Source: Coriobacteriaceae bacterium (lineage in GTDB: Bacteria; Actinomycetota; Coriobacteriia; Coriobacteriales; Coriobacteriaceae). Taken from it: a stretch of 64,000 nt of DNA. Positions 16,653 to 26,314 of this stretch are shown here, one piece after another. Position 1 is the first letter of the stretch. The number at the start of each line of letters is the position of its first letter. A program made the position numbers and the translations under genes. The notes beneath the pieces are model-generated. The model had not been told where the DNA came from. It made no database searches and saw only the letters and a program-made list of their open reading frames with translations. The stretch is taken from contig CP107217.1 of assembly GCA_025757745.1 (NCBI GenBank), positions 2,108,001-2,172,000 on the forward strand, given 5' to 3'.

Positions 16653-16698
16653 AGTTCAATCCTTTCTGGTTGGCCAAGCGCCTAGTCGAGCGCCCGTC

Positions 16699-17028
16699 CT
16701 ACGCGAGTTTCTTAAAGAAGCAGGTACGGTTGCCGGTGTGGCAGGCCGGACCCGGCGAGTCAACCTTGACCAGCAGCGTATCGCTATCGCAGTCGGCCCA
16801 GAGCTCCTTGACCGCTTGCATATTGCCGCTCGTCGCGCCCTTGTTCCAGAGCTCCTGGCGGCTACGGCTCCAAAACCACGTGGTGCCGGTCTTGAGCGTC
16901 AACCCCACCGACTCCTCGTTCATCCAGGCAACCATAAGCACCTCGCCGGTGTCATACTGCTGAACAACACAAGGAATCAGCCCCTTGGCGTCGTATGTAA
17001 GCTTTGAAGGATCGGTTATCTCTTCCAT
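16699..17028 (-). CDS. hisI: phosphoribosyl-AMP cyclohydrolase
   Basis: A 109-residue HisI, which opens the adenine ring of PR-AMP (third step). Zinc-binding and active-site motifs are present: GLIPCVVQQYDTGEVLMVAW, then WNKGATSGN, the aspartates in ADCDSD, and PACHTGNRTCFF with the Cys residues. I chose the ATG at 17028, after GGAAGAG; the frame is open 23 codons further up, into a palindromic intergenic repeat that should not be coding. Confidence 0.94.
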   Translation of the reverse strand: MEEITDPSKLTYDAKGLIPCVVQQYDTGEVLMVAWMNEESVGLTLKTGTTWFWSRSRQELWNKGATSGNMQAVKELWADCDSDTLLVKVDSPGPACHTGNRTCFFKKLA

Positions 17029-17080
17029 TTCTCTTCCCAAATTCAAACTTCGCAGGTCGGCGAGGGTTGTCCAGGTGCCC

Positions 17081-17157
17081 GAGATTACGAGCGACAAGCC
17101 CGACGACGCGTACTTAAGTACGCGAGGAGGGTTGGAGCCGAAAGGTCGGGTGCCTGG
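17081..17157. repeat. palindrome between hisF and hisI
   Basis: The perfect 16-base palindrome GCGTACTTAAGTACGC lies at 17108-17123, flanked by imperfect inverted arms (CCAGGTGCCCGA at 17081-17092, TCGGGTGCCTGG at 17146-17157). It interrupts the otherwise tight his operon with about 140 non-coding bases. Confidence 0.6.
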
Positions 17158-17170
17158 GCAAGCCGCAGCA

Positions 17171-17953
<783 letters not shown>

Positions 17954-17956
17954 GGG

Positions 17957-18700
17957 CTATTCCTCCCCTCGAGCGGCGGCCAGCGCCTGGGCCAACGTAA
18001 AGTTGCCCTCGTAGAGCGCACGACCGGTAATGGCACCTTCAATCGCGCCCTCACCCACCGCGGCCAGTGCGCGGATGTCGTCGAGCGCCGAGATGCCGCC
18101 CGAAGCCACGACGGGAAAACCCGCGACCTCGGCCACATGGCGATACGCCGCCACATCGATGCCCGTCTGCATGCCATCGCGCGCGATGTCGGTATACACC
18201 AGATGCTTAAAGCCCAGTTCGGAAAGCTGCGCCACGGCATCGTCGAGCGCCACGCCCGCGCCGTCGCGCCAGCCGTTCACCTTGACCTGGCCGTCGCGCG
18301 CGGCAATGTCAGCCACCAACAGCTCGCCAAAACCTTGGGCTGCCACCTCGGCAAAACCCGGCTCGGTCACCAGCACGGTGCCCAGCGCAATGCGGCGAGC
18401 ACCATAGCCGGCCAGCTCGTCGATGCGCGCGAGCGAGCGGACGCCGCCGCCTACGTCCACGGACAGACCGTCGACGCCGCAGATGGCCTTGATCGCCGCC
18501 GAGTTGGCAGCGCATGCGCCCTCGTCCTCGCCAAAGGCAGAGGACAGGTCTACGACGTGCACCCAGCTCGCGCTCTGCTCGGCAAACGAGCGGGCGACGG
18601 CCACGGGATCGTCGGAATATACCTTGCAACGGCTGCGGTCACCACGCTCCAGGCGCACGACCTTGCCGCCGATCAAATCGATTGCGGAAAACAGGATCAT
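17957..18700 (-). CDS. hisA: ProFAR isomerase (HisA)
   Basis: A 247-residue TIM barrel that isomerises ProFAR to PRFAR. ILFSAIDLIGGKVVRLERGD carries the general-base Asp. Later motifs are LSVDVGGGVRSLARI, HLVYTDIARDGMQTG and PVVASGGISALDDI. The ATG overlaps the hisH stop by four bases (ATGA), indicating coupled translation. Trp-pathway dual function (PriA), known in some actinobacteria, cannot be decided from sequence here. Confidence 0.96.
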   Translation of the reverse strand: MILFSAIDLIGGKVVRLERGDRSRCKVYSDDPVAVARSFAEQSASWVHVVDLSSAFGEDEGACAANSAAIKAICGVDGLSVDVGGGVRSLARIDELAGYGARRIALGTVLVTEPGFAEVAAQGFGELLVADIAARDGQVKVNGWRDGAGVALDDAVAQLSELGFKHLVYTDIARDGMQTGIDVAAYRHVAEVAGFPVVASGGISALDDIRALAAVGEGAIEGAITGRALYEGNFTLAQALAAARGEE

Positions 18701-19404
18701 CGGCCGCCCTCCTCGACGATGTTGACGAAGTTCTTAAGGATGCGCTGACCCAGCGCGGAGGATTTCTCGGGATGGAACTGGCAGCCCCACACGTTGCCAT
18801 GGCGCACGATGCACGGGAAGCTCCGTGTATAGTGCGTGCGCGCCAGCACATCGGCGGCATCGGCATCGTCGGCCACCGCATAGCTGTGGGTGAAATACAT
18901 GTTGGCACCCTCGGCAAAACCGGCGAGCAGCGGGTCGGCCGCACCGGCGGGCGTCATGTGCACCTGGTCCCAGCCCACGTGCGGCACCTTCAGGCGGCTC
19001 GACTCCAAGCGCGTGCACGAACCGCGCATAATGCCCAGGCCATCGACCCAGGGGCCGCCGGCCTGCTCGGAGGCATCGTCGTCCGCCGGCACACCCTCGT
19101 CGCCGCGCTCAAAAAACAGCTGAAGGCCCAGGCAGATGCCGAGCAGCGGAGTTCCGGCGGTAACAGCGTCGAGCACCGCGTCCGCCTCGCCGCTCTGGCG
19201 CATAAAGGCGATCGCGTCATAGAACGCGCCCACGCCCGGGATAACCAGGCCGTCGGCGTTGCGGATCTGCTCCGGATCGTCCGACGTGCAGGCGACGGCA
19301 CCAGCGCGCGCAAGCCCGCGCACAACGCTCGACAAGTTGCCCTTGTGGTAGTCGACCACCACGATCTTCGGTTCGCCCACGCGACCCTCCCTTATCTCAT
19401 TCAA
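18697..19404 (-). CDS. hisH: imidazole glycerol phosphate synthase glutaminase subunit
   Basis: A 235-residue class I glutamine amidotransferase that supplies ammonia to HisF. The nucleophile is in PLLGICLGLQLFFE, the oxyanion strand is in LVIPGVGAF, and the His/Glu pair is in CQFHPEKSS. The first ten residues (MNEIREGRVG) precede the conserved IVVVDYHKGNLSSV and may be optional. It is slightly long because of an acidic loop (GVPADDDASEQ). Confidence 0.96.
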   Translation of the reverse strand: MNEIREGRVGEPKIVVVDYHKGNLSSVVRGLARAGAVACTSDDPEQIRNADGLVIPGVGAFYDAIAFMRQSGEADAVLDAVTAGTPLLGICLGLQLFFERGDEGVPADDDASEQAGGPWVDGLGIMRGSCTRLESSRLKVPHVGWDQVHMTPAGAADPLLAGFAEGANMYFTHSYAVADDADAADVLARTHYTRSFPCIVRHGNVWGCQFHPEKSSALGQRILKNFVNIVEEGGR

Positions 19405-19425
19405 AACCTGTCCCTTTTTGGCAGG

Positions 19426-20013
19426 TTACAGTGAGCCCTTGGTGCTGGGGATGCCCTGCACGCGGGGATCGAGCTCGCAGGCGCGGCGCATCGTGCGGCC
19501 CACGGCCTTAAAGGCAGCCTCGATAATGTGATGCGAGTTACCGCCCGCCAGCTCGCGCACGTGCAGCGTGAGTTTGGCGTCGCGCGCGAAGGCGTAGAAG
19601 AACTCGACAGCCAGCTCGGTATCAAAGGTGCCCACACGCTCGGTCGGCACGGGCAGCTCGCAGTAAGCCTGCCCGCGGCCCGAGATATCCACGGCGGCCA
19701 TCACGAGCGTCTCGTCCATGGCGATCGCCGCGTCGGCAAAGCGCGTAATGCCCGCCTTGTCGCCCAGCGCCTGGCAGAACGCCTCGCCCAGCACAATGCC
19801 CGTATCCTCGACGGTGTGATGCGCATCGACCTCGACGTCGCCCACCGCATGCACCGTCAAATCGAACAGGCCATGGCGGCCAAAGGCGTTGAGCATGTGG
19901 TCGAAAAACGGCACGCCGGTCGAGATATCGCACGTACCGGTTCCATCCAAATCGAGCTTGACGACAATATCGGTCTCCCCCGTCTTACGGGTTACCTCGG
20001 CATAACGGCCCAT
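19426..20013 (-). CDS. hisB: imidazoleglycerol-phosphate dehydratase
   Basis: A 195-residue monofunctional IGP dehydratase. Mn-binding His/Glu clusters are seen in FFDHMLNAFGRHG, DAHHTVEDTGIVLG and NSHHIIEAAFKAVGR. The family start (GRYAEVTRKTGETDI) and length are standard. There is no N-terminal histidinol-phosphatase domain, so the PHP enzyme at the operon's far end fills that role. Its start touches the hisC stop with no gap. Confidence 0.97.
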   Translation of the reverse strand: MGRYAEVTRKTGETDIVVKLDLDGTGTCDISTGVPFFDHMLNAFGRHGLFDLTVHAVGDVEVDAHHTVEDTGIVLGEAFCQALGDKAGITRFADAAIAMDETLVMAAVDISGRGQAYCELPVPTERVGTFDTELAVEFFYAFARDAKLTLHVRELAGGNSHHIIEAAFKAVGRTMRRACELDPRVQGIPSTKGSL

Positions 20014-21129
20014 CTACATCTCCTCCTTCACCAGCGCGGCAAACGCGGCCAGCACCTCGTCATTTTCCTGCGGGGTGCCCACGGTAATACGCAGGCAGTC
20101 CGCGAGCCCCGGCGCGTAGCTAAAGTCGCGCACCAGAATCGAATACTCATCGCGCAGACGCTCGCGCACGCGCGTGGCATGCGGCGTGCGCACGAGCACA
20201 AAGTTCGCCGCGCTCGGCCACGCCTCCACGGGCAGGCCCTCGGCAGCCATCGCGCGCAGAGCGGCCAGCTCGCGCTCGCGCTCGGATGCGACCTGCGCCA
20301 CCACGGGCGCGTACGCATCGCGGGCACGCACGCAGGCGAGTGCTGCCGCCTGACTCAGCACGTTGACCGAATAGATCTGGCGAATCGCCGCGAACACGTC
20401 GATAACCTCGGGTGCCGCAATCACATAGCCCAGACGCGCTCCGGCGGCGCCAAACGCCTTGGACAGCGTGTGCAGAATCACCAGGTTGGGATGCTCGGCG
20501 ATAAGGCCTTGCGCCGTGGTAGCCGCGCCAAACGAATCGTCGGCAAACTCAACGTAGGCCTCGTCGACCATGACCATGCCGGGGCACGCATCGCACAGGG
20601 CCGCGACAAAGTCGAGCGGAGCCGCGTCGCCCGTGGGGTTATTGGGCGAGGTCACGATTGTCAGGTTGCACTCGGGCGCGGCCGCGAGCACAGCAGCCTG
20701 GTCGAGCTCAAAGGTCGCCGAATCGCGCCACACGTCGCGCACCTCGGTCTGGCACAGAGACGCAAAGAAGGCATACTCGCTAAAGCACGGCGGGCAGTTG
20801 AGCAGGGTCCGCCCCGTGCCGCCAAACGCCAACAGGTAGTTATAGAGCAGCTCGTCGCCGCCGTTGCCCACGCAAATGTTCTCGCGCGTCACGCCATGCC
20901 AGGCAGCCAGCTCGTCGCGCAGGTCATTCGACATGGGATCGGGATAGCGGTTGAGCGGCGTGGCAGCCAGGGCCGTATCGATCGCCTCGCGCACGCCGGC
21001 CGGCACGGGATAGGTGTTCTCGTTGGCCGAAAGGTTGATGCGCGTGGGCGTAAAGTTGGGATCGTAGGGCTCAATGCCGGCCAAGTAGGGCTGGACGAGC
21101 TCCTTCATGCGGGGAGTGAGTTCGGCCAT
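20014..21129 (-). CDS. hisC: histidinol-phosphate aminotransferase
   Basis: A 371-residue fold-type I PLP enzyme. Landmarks are LSANENTYPVPAGV, the cofactor-contacting ICVGNGGDELLYNYLL, IVTSPNNPTGD, VMVDEAYVEFAD, and the Schiff-base lysine in LHTLSKAFGAAGARLGY. ATG 21129 lies one base downstream of the hisD stop, and the extra 33 codons of open frame upstream are inside hisD. It converts imidazole acetol phosphate to histidinol phosphate. Confidence 0.96.
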   Translation of the reverse strand: MAELTPRMKELVQPYLAGIEPYDPNFTPTRINLSANENTYPVPAGVREAIDTALAATPLNRYPDPMSNDLRDELAAWHGVTRENICVGNGGDELLYNYLLAFGGTGRTLLNCPPCFSEYAFFASLCQTEVRDVWRDSATFELDQAAVLAAAPECNLTIVTSPNNPTGDAAPLDFVAALCDACPGMVMVDEAYVEFADDSFGAATTAQGLIAEHPNLVILHTLSKAFGAAGARLGYVIAAPEVIDVFAAIRQIYSVNVLSQAAALACVRARDAYAPVVAQVASERERELAALRAMAAEGLPVEAWPSAANFVLVRTPHATRVRERLRDEYSILVRDFSYAPGLADCLRITVGTPQENDEVLAAFAALVKEEM

Positions 21130-21130
21130 T

Positions 21131-22567
21131 TTAGGCCTCATCGCCAGTCGGGCCAGCGCCATCCGCGCTTGTAGCCGCCAGGTCCACACCCTCGGCAACC
21201 GTCGCCACGGCGTCGCCCGGCCAGGCAACCTTAGTCAGGTCGGCCGCCGCCAGCGACTCGGCGCTCACGGCATCCTCGCCCTGCTTCAACATGCGGCGGC
21301 GCAGCGCAGCCGAAAGCGCGTGTGCCCACAGGCCCTCGGCCTCGGCCAGGCGCTGTGTGGCGGGAGCGTCGGAGAGCAGGCCCTCGGGCGTATAGCAAAT
21401 GACGCTCGAGCGCTTGACGAACTCTTCGACCGAAAGCGGGTTGGAGAACATGGCCGTGCCGCCGGTCGGCAGCGTGTGGTTGGGGCCAGCAACATAATCG
21501 CCAAGCGGCTCTGAACTCCAAGCGCCCACAAAGATGGCGCCGGCGTTGCGAATACCGCCGAGCAGACCCATCGCATCCTTGCAGTGCAGCTCAAGGTGCT
21601 CGGGCGCCACCGTGTTCACGGCCTCGACGGCAGCCGCCATGTCGGCGGCAACCACGATGGTGCCTTCGTTGTCGAGCGAGGCACGCGTGATCTCGGCACG
21701 CGGGGACTGTGCCACCAGGATGTCGATACCTGCCTCAACCTCACGCGCAAACTGCTCGTCGCAGGTCACCAGATAGCAGGCCGCCAGCGGATCGTGCTCG
21801 GCCTGGGCCATCAGGTCGGCCGCGACCACCATAGGCTTGGCCGTGGCGTCGGCCAGCACGCAGACCTCGGAGGGACCGGCAACCATGTCGATTCCCACGT
21901 CGCCCGAGACAATCTGCTTGGCGGCGGCAACAAAGGCGTTACCCGGGCCGGTAATCTTGTCGACACGCGGAATGGTCTCGGTACCGTACGCCAGCGCGGC
22001 CACGGCCTGGGCGCCGCCCACCATATAGATCTCGTCCACGCCGCCGAGCTTTGCCGCAGCGAGTGTATAGGGGCTGATCAGGCCATCCTTTTGCGGCGGG
22101 GTCACCATGACCACACGCTTGACGCCGGCCACCTTGGCGGGAATGGCGTTCATAAGCACGGTGGAAGGGTACTGTGCACGACCGCCCGGCACGTAGATGC
22201 CGGCCGCAGCAAGCGGGGTCACCTTAACGCCGAGCATCGTGCCGTCCGGGCGCGTAGTAAACCAGCTCTGCTCGACCTCGCGCTGGTGGAACTCGCGAAT
22301 CTGACGCGCAGCCTTCTCGAGCGCGGCGACAAAAGCGGGATCGAGGCCTTCGAGCGCGGCATCGATCTGCTCTTGCGGCAGACGGAAGCTCTGCAGCTCA
22401 ACACCATCAAAACGCTGACAGTAATCACGCACCGCGGCATCGCCGTTAGCGCGCACGTTGGCCACGATATCGCGGGCGGCGTCGACGATGTTTTGCGGCA
22501 GCACGCCCTTGCGGTTAAGCTGGTTGGTAACGAGACGCTCACCGGGAGCAAGCTTGATAGTCTTCAT
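21131..22567 (-). CDS. hisD: histidinol dehydrogenase
   Basis: A 478-residue enzyme for the last two oxidations to L-histidine. Motifs are PLAAAGIYVPGGRAQYPST, KITGPGNAFVAAAKQ, DMVAGPSEVCVLAD, the Zn-ligand region MAQAEHDPLAACYL, APEHLELHC and NHTLPTGGTAMFSNPLSVE. The C-terminal 45 residues extend beyond the usual family end with an Ala/Glu-rich tail. It follows hisZG with a 105-base gap and starts the tightly packed his core. Confidence 0.97.
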   Translation of the reverse strand: MKTIKLAPGERLVTNQLNRKGVLPQNIVDAARDIVANVRANGDAAVRDYCQRFDGVELQSFRLPQEQIDAALEGLDPAFVAALEKAARQIREFHQREVEQSWFTTRPDGTMLGVKVTPLAAAGIYVPGGRAQYPSTVLMNAIPAKVAGVKRVVMVTPPQKDGLISPYTLAAAKLGGVDEIYMVGGAQAVAALAYGTETIPRVDKITGPGNAFVAAAKQIVSGDVGIDMVAGPSEVCVLADATAKPMVVAADLMAQAEHDPLAACYLVTCDEQFAREVEAGIDILVAQSPRAEITRASLDNEGTIVVAADMAAAVEAVNTVAPEHLELHCKDAMGLLGGIRNAGAIFVGAWSSEPLGDYVAGPNHTLPTGGTAMFSNPLSVEEFVKRSSVICYTPEGLLSDAPATQRLAEAEGLWAHALSAALRRRMLKQGEDAVSAESLAAADLTKVAWPGDAVATVAEGVDLAATSADGAGPTGDEA

Positions 22568-22672
22568 ATCGGTATCCCCTATCGGTCGAGGTTGTGTTCG
22601 AAAAACGAGAGGCCGGGCGGCGGCGCCAATCAGCCCGCAGCCCAGACGTTGGGGCGCCCGTGCGTGTTCGCG

Positions 22673-24388
22673 CTATTGTGCCGAGCCCGCAACGGGCTCA
22701 AAATGCTTGTCCTTCACGGCTGCCGCCAAGCGATCGGCCAGATTGCGCACGCGCGGATCCAGGCGCGCGGCACCCGGGTTGACAAAGAAGCGGGCCGTGC
22801 AGTCCATAATGCGACCGGTAATGACCAGGTCGTTATCGCGCAGCGTGGCGCCCGTGGCGGTAATATCCACGATGCGATCGGTCATGCCGACGATGGGGCC
22901 CAGCTCGATGTTGCCGTGCAGCGAGACGATGTCGGCGTTCACGCCGCGCTCGGCATACCAGGCACTCGCGATGCGCGGATACTTGGTGGCCACGCGAAGC
23001 GACCCACGGCGGGCATAGTTGCGCTCGGCCTGGCCGGCGCGCCACGCGGGCTCCGCCTCGATAAACGTGCACAGGCCGTAGCCCAGGTCGACCAGCTGCA
23101 GCAGGTTGAGGTCTGCCTCGATAAGTGAGTCCCAACCGCAGATGCCGCAGTCGGCACCGCCACAGCCCACAAAAGCGGGCGCGTCGCTGGGACGCACGAT
23201 GACAAACTCGATATCGCCGACCGCACCCTCACCGGCACGCGTGTCGCGACCGCGCACGATCAGGTGACGGCCGGGGTCGCGTAACTCAGAGACGTCCAAG
23301 CCCGCCGCCTCGAGCACGTCGAGCGTATCGGCCTTGAGCGAGCCCTTGGGCACGGCGATACGCAGCGGACCCTCGGCGCCACGGCCCGCGGCGTGATCGC
23401 CATCCGGAGCGGCGTCCTCGGCCGAGGTGCGCGCAGCCTCCAGACGCTCGAGCGAAAAGGCGAAGCCCGCCGCCGGCACCTCGATGCCATCGCCAAATGC
23501 GTCGGTAAAGATGGAGTCGTAGCGACCGCCTGAGCCCACCGGGTCGGGCAGACCGCCGGCATAGGCCTTAAAGACCAGGCCCGTGTAGTAATCAAACGAG
23601 TTCATGATGGAGAAGTCGAACGACAGCACCTGGGCGTCCTCGGGAGCCAGACCATCGACCAGGGCACGCAGTTCGCGCGTGAGCGGCGCGGCGATGCCGG
23701 CGGCCTCCAACAGCGCGTCCACGCGGTCGAGCACTTCGGGGCCACCGTGTAGGCGCGGCAGCTCGCTAATGGCGGCCTTGACGGCATCGGGCCCGACACT
23801 TGCCGCCACGCGGGCATCGAGGCCCACAAAGTCGTTGGCATGCACGCAGCGCAGGGCCTCGGCAGCCAGCTGGCGATCCTCGCATACCGCGAGCAGCTCC
23901 TTAAAAGGACGTACGCTACCTGCGATAATGCGAGCATCAGGCAGCGCCAGCTTGCGCACGGCCTCGGCGACCAGCGAGACGATCTCGACATCGCCCGCGG
24001 CATCGCCCGCGCCGATGAGCTCAAAGCCCAGCTGCGTAAACTGACGCGAGGCGCCGGCATTGCGTTGGCACTCGCGGACCACCGGCGCCTCGTAGCGCAG
24101 GCGCAGCGGCAGATCGGCCGCGCGCATGCGAGTCGAAACCAGGCGAACGATCGGCAGCGTGTTGTCGGGACGGACCACCAGCAGGCGACCGTCGTCATCA
24201 AAGAGCTTAAACGGGGTGTCCGCAATGCGGCCGCCCTCCTCGAGAGAGCCCTTGTCCTCGAGCAGCGGCGTCTCGACCGGAAGGTAATGATGCTCCCTGA
24301 AGCAGCCCTTCACCGTCAGCGCAATCTCCTCGCGCGCCTGAGCCTCCTCGGGCAATATGTCCCGGAATCCCCACGGTGTGGCCGTCAT
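22673..24388 (-). CDS. HisZ-HisG fusion: ATP phosphoribosyltransferase
   Basis: A 571-residue fusion. Residues 1-325 are a HisZ-type class II synthetase-like domain: GFRDILPEEAQAREEI, RPDNTLPIVRLVSTRM, LRYEAPVVRE, GFELIGAGD and AGGLPDPVGSGGRYDSIF. A short Asp/Ala/Gly linker follows. From about residue 342 comes a short-form HisG catalytic domain: LRIAVPKGSLKADTL, IVRPSDAPAFVGCGG, RVATKYPRIA and the PRPP loop DITATGATLRDNDL. HisZ and HisG normally form a hetero-octamer; here one chain supplies both. It catalyses and gates the first, feedback-controlled step, and heads the operon. Confidence 0.93.
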   Translation of the reverse strand: MTATPWGFRDILPEEAQAREEIALTVKGCFREHHYLPVETPLLEDKGSLEEGGRIADTPFKLFDDDGRLLVVRPDNTLPIVRLVSTRMRAADLPLRLRYEAPVVRECQRNAGASRQFTQLGFELIGAGDAAGDVEIVSLVAEAVRKLALPDARIIAGSVRPFKELLAVCEDRQLAAEALRCVHANDFVGLDARVAASVGPDAVKAAISELPRLHGGPEVLDRVDALLEAAGIAAPLTRELRALVDGLAPEDAQVLSFDFSIMNSFDYYTGLVFKAYAGGLPDPVGSGGRYDSIFTDAFGDGIEVPAAGFAFSLERLEAARTSAEDAAPDGDHAAGRGAEGPLRIAVPKGSLKADTLDVLEAAGLDVSELRDPGRHLIVRGRDTRAGEGAVGDIEFVIVRPSDAPAFVGCGGADCGICGWDSLIEADLNLLQLVDLGYGLCTFIEAEPAWRAGQAERNYARRGSLRVATKYPRIASAWYAERGVNADIVSLHGNIELGPIVGMTDRIVDITATGATLRDNDLVITGRIMDCTARFFVNPGAARLDPRVRNLADRLAAAVKDKHFEPVAGSAQ

Positions 24389-24431
24389 CTGGTGAGCCTC
24401 CTCATGCTGTATTTCGTATAGAACAGAAGAC

Positions 24432-24462
24432 CGGCATAGCTCCGCCGGTCTTCTGGGTACTT
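24432..24462 (-). terminator. hairpin in the leader of hisZG
   Basis: An 11-base perfect stem (AGAAGACCGGC/GCCGGTCTTCT) with an 8-base loop lies 44 bases before hisZG on the minus strand. It has a poor T tract (GTTCTAT). It may end the upstream operon or act in attenuation. I found no His-codon-rich leader peptide and no T-box motif. Confidence 0.45.
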
Positions 24463-24557
24463 TAGCATACTAGAGTGCTTGCGGGGGAAATCCGTCGCAG
24501 CCGCTCACGCCGTATTCATTTGGAAACATGGGGCAGATTGCCGCAGCCCAACCCCAC

Positions 24558-25403
24558 CTAGGCGCCAATCGCACGACGATACTCTGCCATTACCTGCGCA
24601 TCGGCAGCTGCGGGGTCGGCAAAATAGCGCCCGTCATAGGTCTCGGCCGAAACAACTCCGCGATAGCCGCGCGCCACCAGCCTATCCAGGTCAGCGCGCA
24701 TATCGCGGTCGCCGTCACCCCAGGCAAGATGCGTCGTGCCATCTGCCGCAACATCGACAAAATGCACGTGGGCGACATCATCGCCAAGCAGATCGAAGTA
24801 ATCGTCGATGGTATCCCCCGCCACCGCCATGGCGCCCATATCCAGACACGCCTTAAGTGCCGGATGATCAACTGCCTCGATCATGCGCTTCGTATCGGCC
24901 GCCGAGTTCACGATCATCGACTCAACCGGCTGTAGGGCTTCGAGCACCAGTCGCACGCCGCGTTCTCCCGCATGCTCGGCAATCGCACGCAGCATCGAGG
25001 CGCTGCGACCCCACGCGTCCTCGATCGGCTCGTTCAAAAATGCCCAGCCGCTCGAGACCATGACCTGCTCGGCTCCAAGTTCCGCCGCGATATCCACAAC
25101 GTTCTTAAAGTACGCGAGCGTGCGGGCACGCGCCTCATTCCCGCGCGCCGCGATATTCCACGGCTTGGGGTTGTTCTGTTCGGGACAAAGTCCCACAATC
25201 CGAACTCCATACCGCTGCGACAGCTCCCGCACCTGCTCGAGCGAATCGTATCCATGGCAATCGACATACAGATGCATCGCCCCGGTCCAAAGCTCGCAAC
25301 ACGTGTAGCCCGAGGCCGCTGCCGAGGAAAAGAACTCCTCAAGGTCAAAATAACGATGGCTGATATTCATGACGGCAAGCTGCGGATACTCCATCTTGTC
25401 CAC
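24558..25403 (-). CDS. FrlC-like sugar phosphate isomerase/epimerase
   Basis: A 281-residue xylose-isomerase-like TIM barrel. The segment VRIVGLCPEQNNPKPWNIA resembles the IGYTPETNGYPYN region of E. coli FrlC, the fructoselysine 3-epimerase. Metal-ligand positions are visible in LVLEALQPVESM, ACLDMGAMAVAGD, HVHFVDVAAD and VSAETYDGRY. It lies 74 bases after a mannose-type IID gene and completes an operon with an SIS deglycase, which supports a role in epimerising an Amadori compound such as psicoselysine. The exact substrate is inference. Confidence 0.75.
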   Translation of the reverse strand: MDKMEYPQLAVMNISHRYFDLEEFFSSAAASGYTCCELWTGAMHLYVDCHGYDSLEQVRELSQRYGVRIVGLCPEQNNPKPWNIAARGNEARARTLAYFKNVVDIAAELGAEQVMVSSGWAFLNEPIEDAWGRSASMLRAIAEHAGERGVRLVLEALQPVESMIVNSAADTKRMIEAVDHPALKACLDMGAMAVAGDTIDDYFDLLGDDVAHVHFVDVAADGTTHLAWGDGDRDMRADLDRLVARGYRGVVSAETYDGRYFADPAAADAQVMAEYRRAIGA

Positions 25404-25477
25404 CTTTCGGCAAAAGGGCGCCGCAGCACAGTGTGCGCGACGCCCCCTCTTACATTGTTTTAATTATGACGGATGCC

Positions 25478-26314
25478 CTACTGAACACCAAGCACTCCAA
25501 AGAACGCGCCGGCGATACTCACGAGCAGGATCACGAGCATGATGAGCAGCGGATTCATCTTCTTCTTGAGCATGAGATAGACGATTCCAAACAGCCCCAT
25601 CGTGACAAAGCCCGGGAAGATTCCATTGAGCAGCTCGGCGAGCGTCTGAGCGCCATCGCCCGCGCCGACCATGAGCGGAATGTCCACGGTGACCATCTCC
25701 ATGGTCATAGCTCCGATCACCATGGCGCCCATGATAGAGGCCATCTTGACGATCGTGTCCATAATGCCCGATTCCTGGACCTTGCTGATCATGTCCGAGC
25801 CAAAGCGATATCCCACAAACGTCAGCAGGTAACGGATGATGTAGTGAGGGACGTTGAACACGAGCAGGAACAAAATCGGGCCAAGAATAGAGCCCTGCAG
25901 CGCCAGCGACGTGCCGACACCCGTTGCCAAAATTCGCAGTGTGCCCCAGTAGAAGGCATCGCCCACGCCGGACAGCGGTCCCATCAAAGCAAGCTTGACA
26001 TTAGAGATCGCGCTCGTGTCAAAGCTATCGTCAGTAGCATTGACCTCTTCCATTGCGGCAGCAATGGACATGGGGAGCGTCGAGATGTACGGCGTGACGT
26101 TATAGAGCTCCATATGGCGCTTAAGGGCGGCCTTAAAGTCCGCATCCTGCGGATACAGCTTGCGCAGGATCGGCATAAGGGCCCACATAAAGCCGATATG
26201 GCCCATACGCTCGTAGTTCCAGGAATGCTCATAGGGAATCGAGCGCCAGAACAGTTTCTTAAGGTCTGCGCGGGAAATCAGCCCGTCGTAAGAAGACTCA
26301 AACTTAAAACTCAT
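25478..26314 (-). CDS. PTS mannose-family EIID subunit, set 1
   Basis: A 278-residue membrane subunit of a mannose-type permease. Family features include WNYERMGHIGFMWALMP, KLALMGPLSGVGDAFYWGT and the hydrophobic C-terminus ending GAFFGVLGVQ. It partners the EIIC gene, whose stop it overlaps by 11 bases. The substrate is inferred to be an Amadori product from the SIS and FrlC-like neighbours. An imperfect GC-rich hairpin with TTTT (25412-25443) follows it, before the FrlC-like gene. Confidence 0.92.
   Translation of the reverse strand: MSFKFESSYDGLISRADLKKLFWRSIPYEHSWNYERMGHIGFMWALMPILRKLYPQDADFKAALKRHMELYNVTPYISTLPMSIAAAMEEVNATDDSFDTSAISNVKLALMGPLSGVGDAFYWGTLRILATGVGTSLALQGSILGPILFLLVFNVPHYIIRYLLTFVGYRFGSDMISKVQESGIMDTIVKMASIMGAMVIGAMTMEMVTVDIPLMVGAGDGAQTLAELLNGIFPGFVTMGLFGIVYLMLKKKMNPLLIMLVILLVSIAGAFFGVLGVQ

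Noticed and set aside
24389..24557. His attenuator or T-box before hisZG
   Set aside because: There is no run of His codons in a leader frame and no T-box consensus, only a hairpin with a weak T tract.
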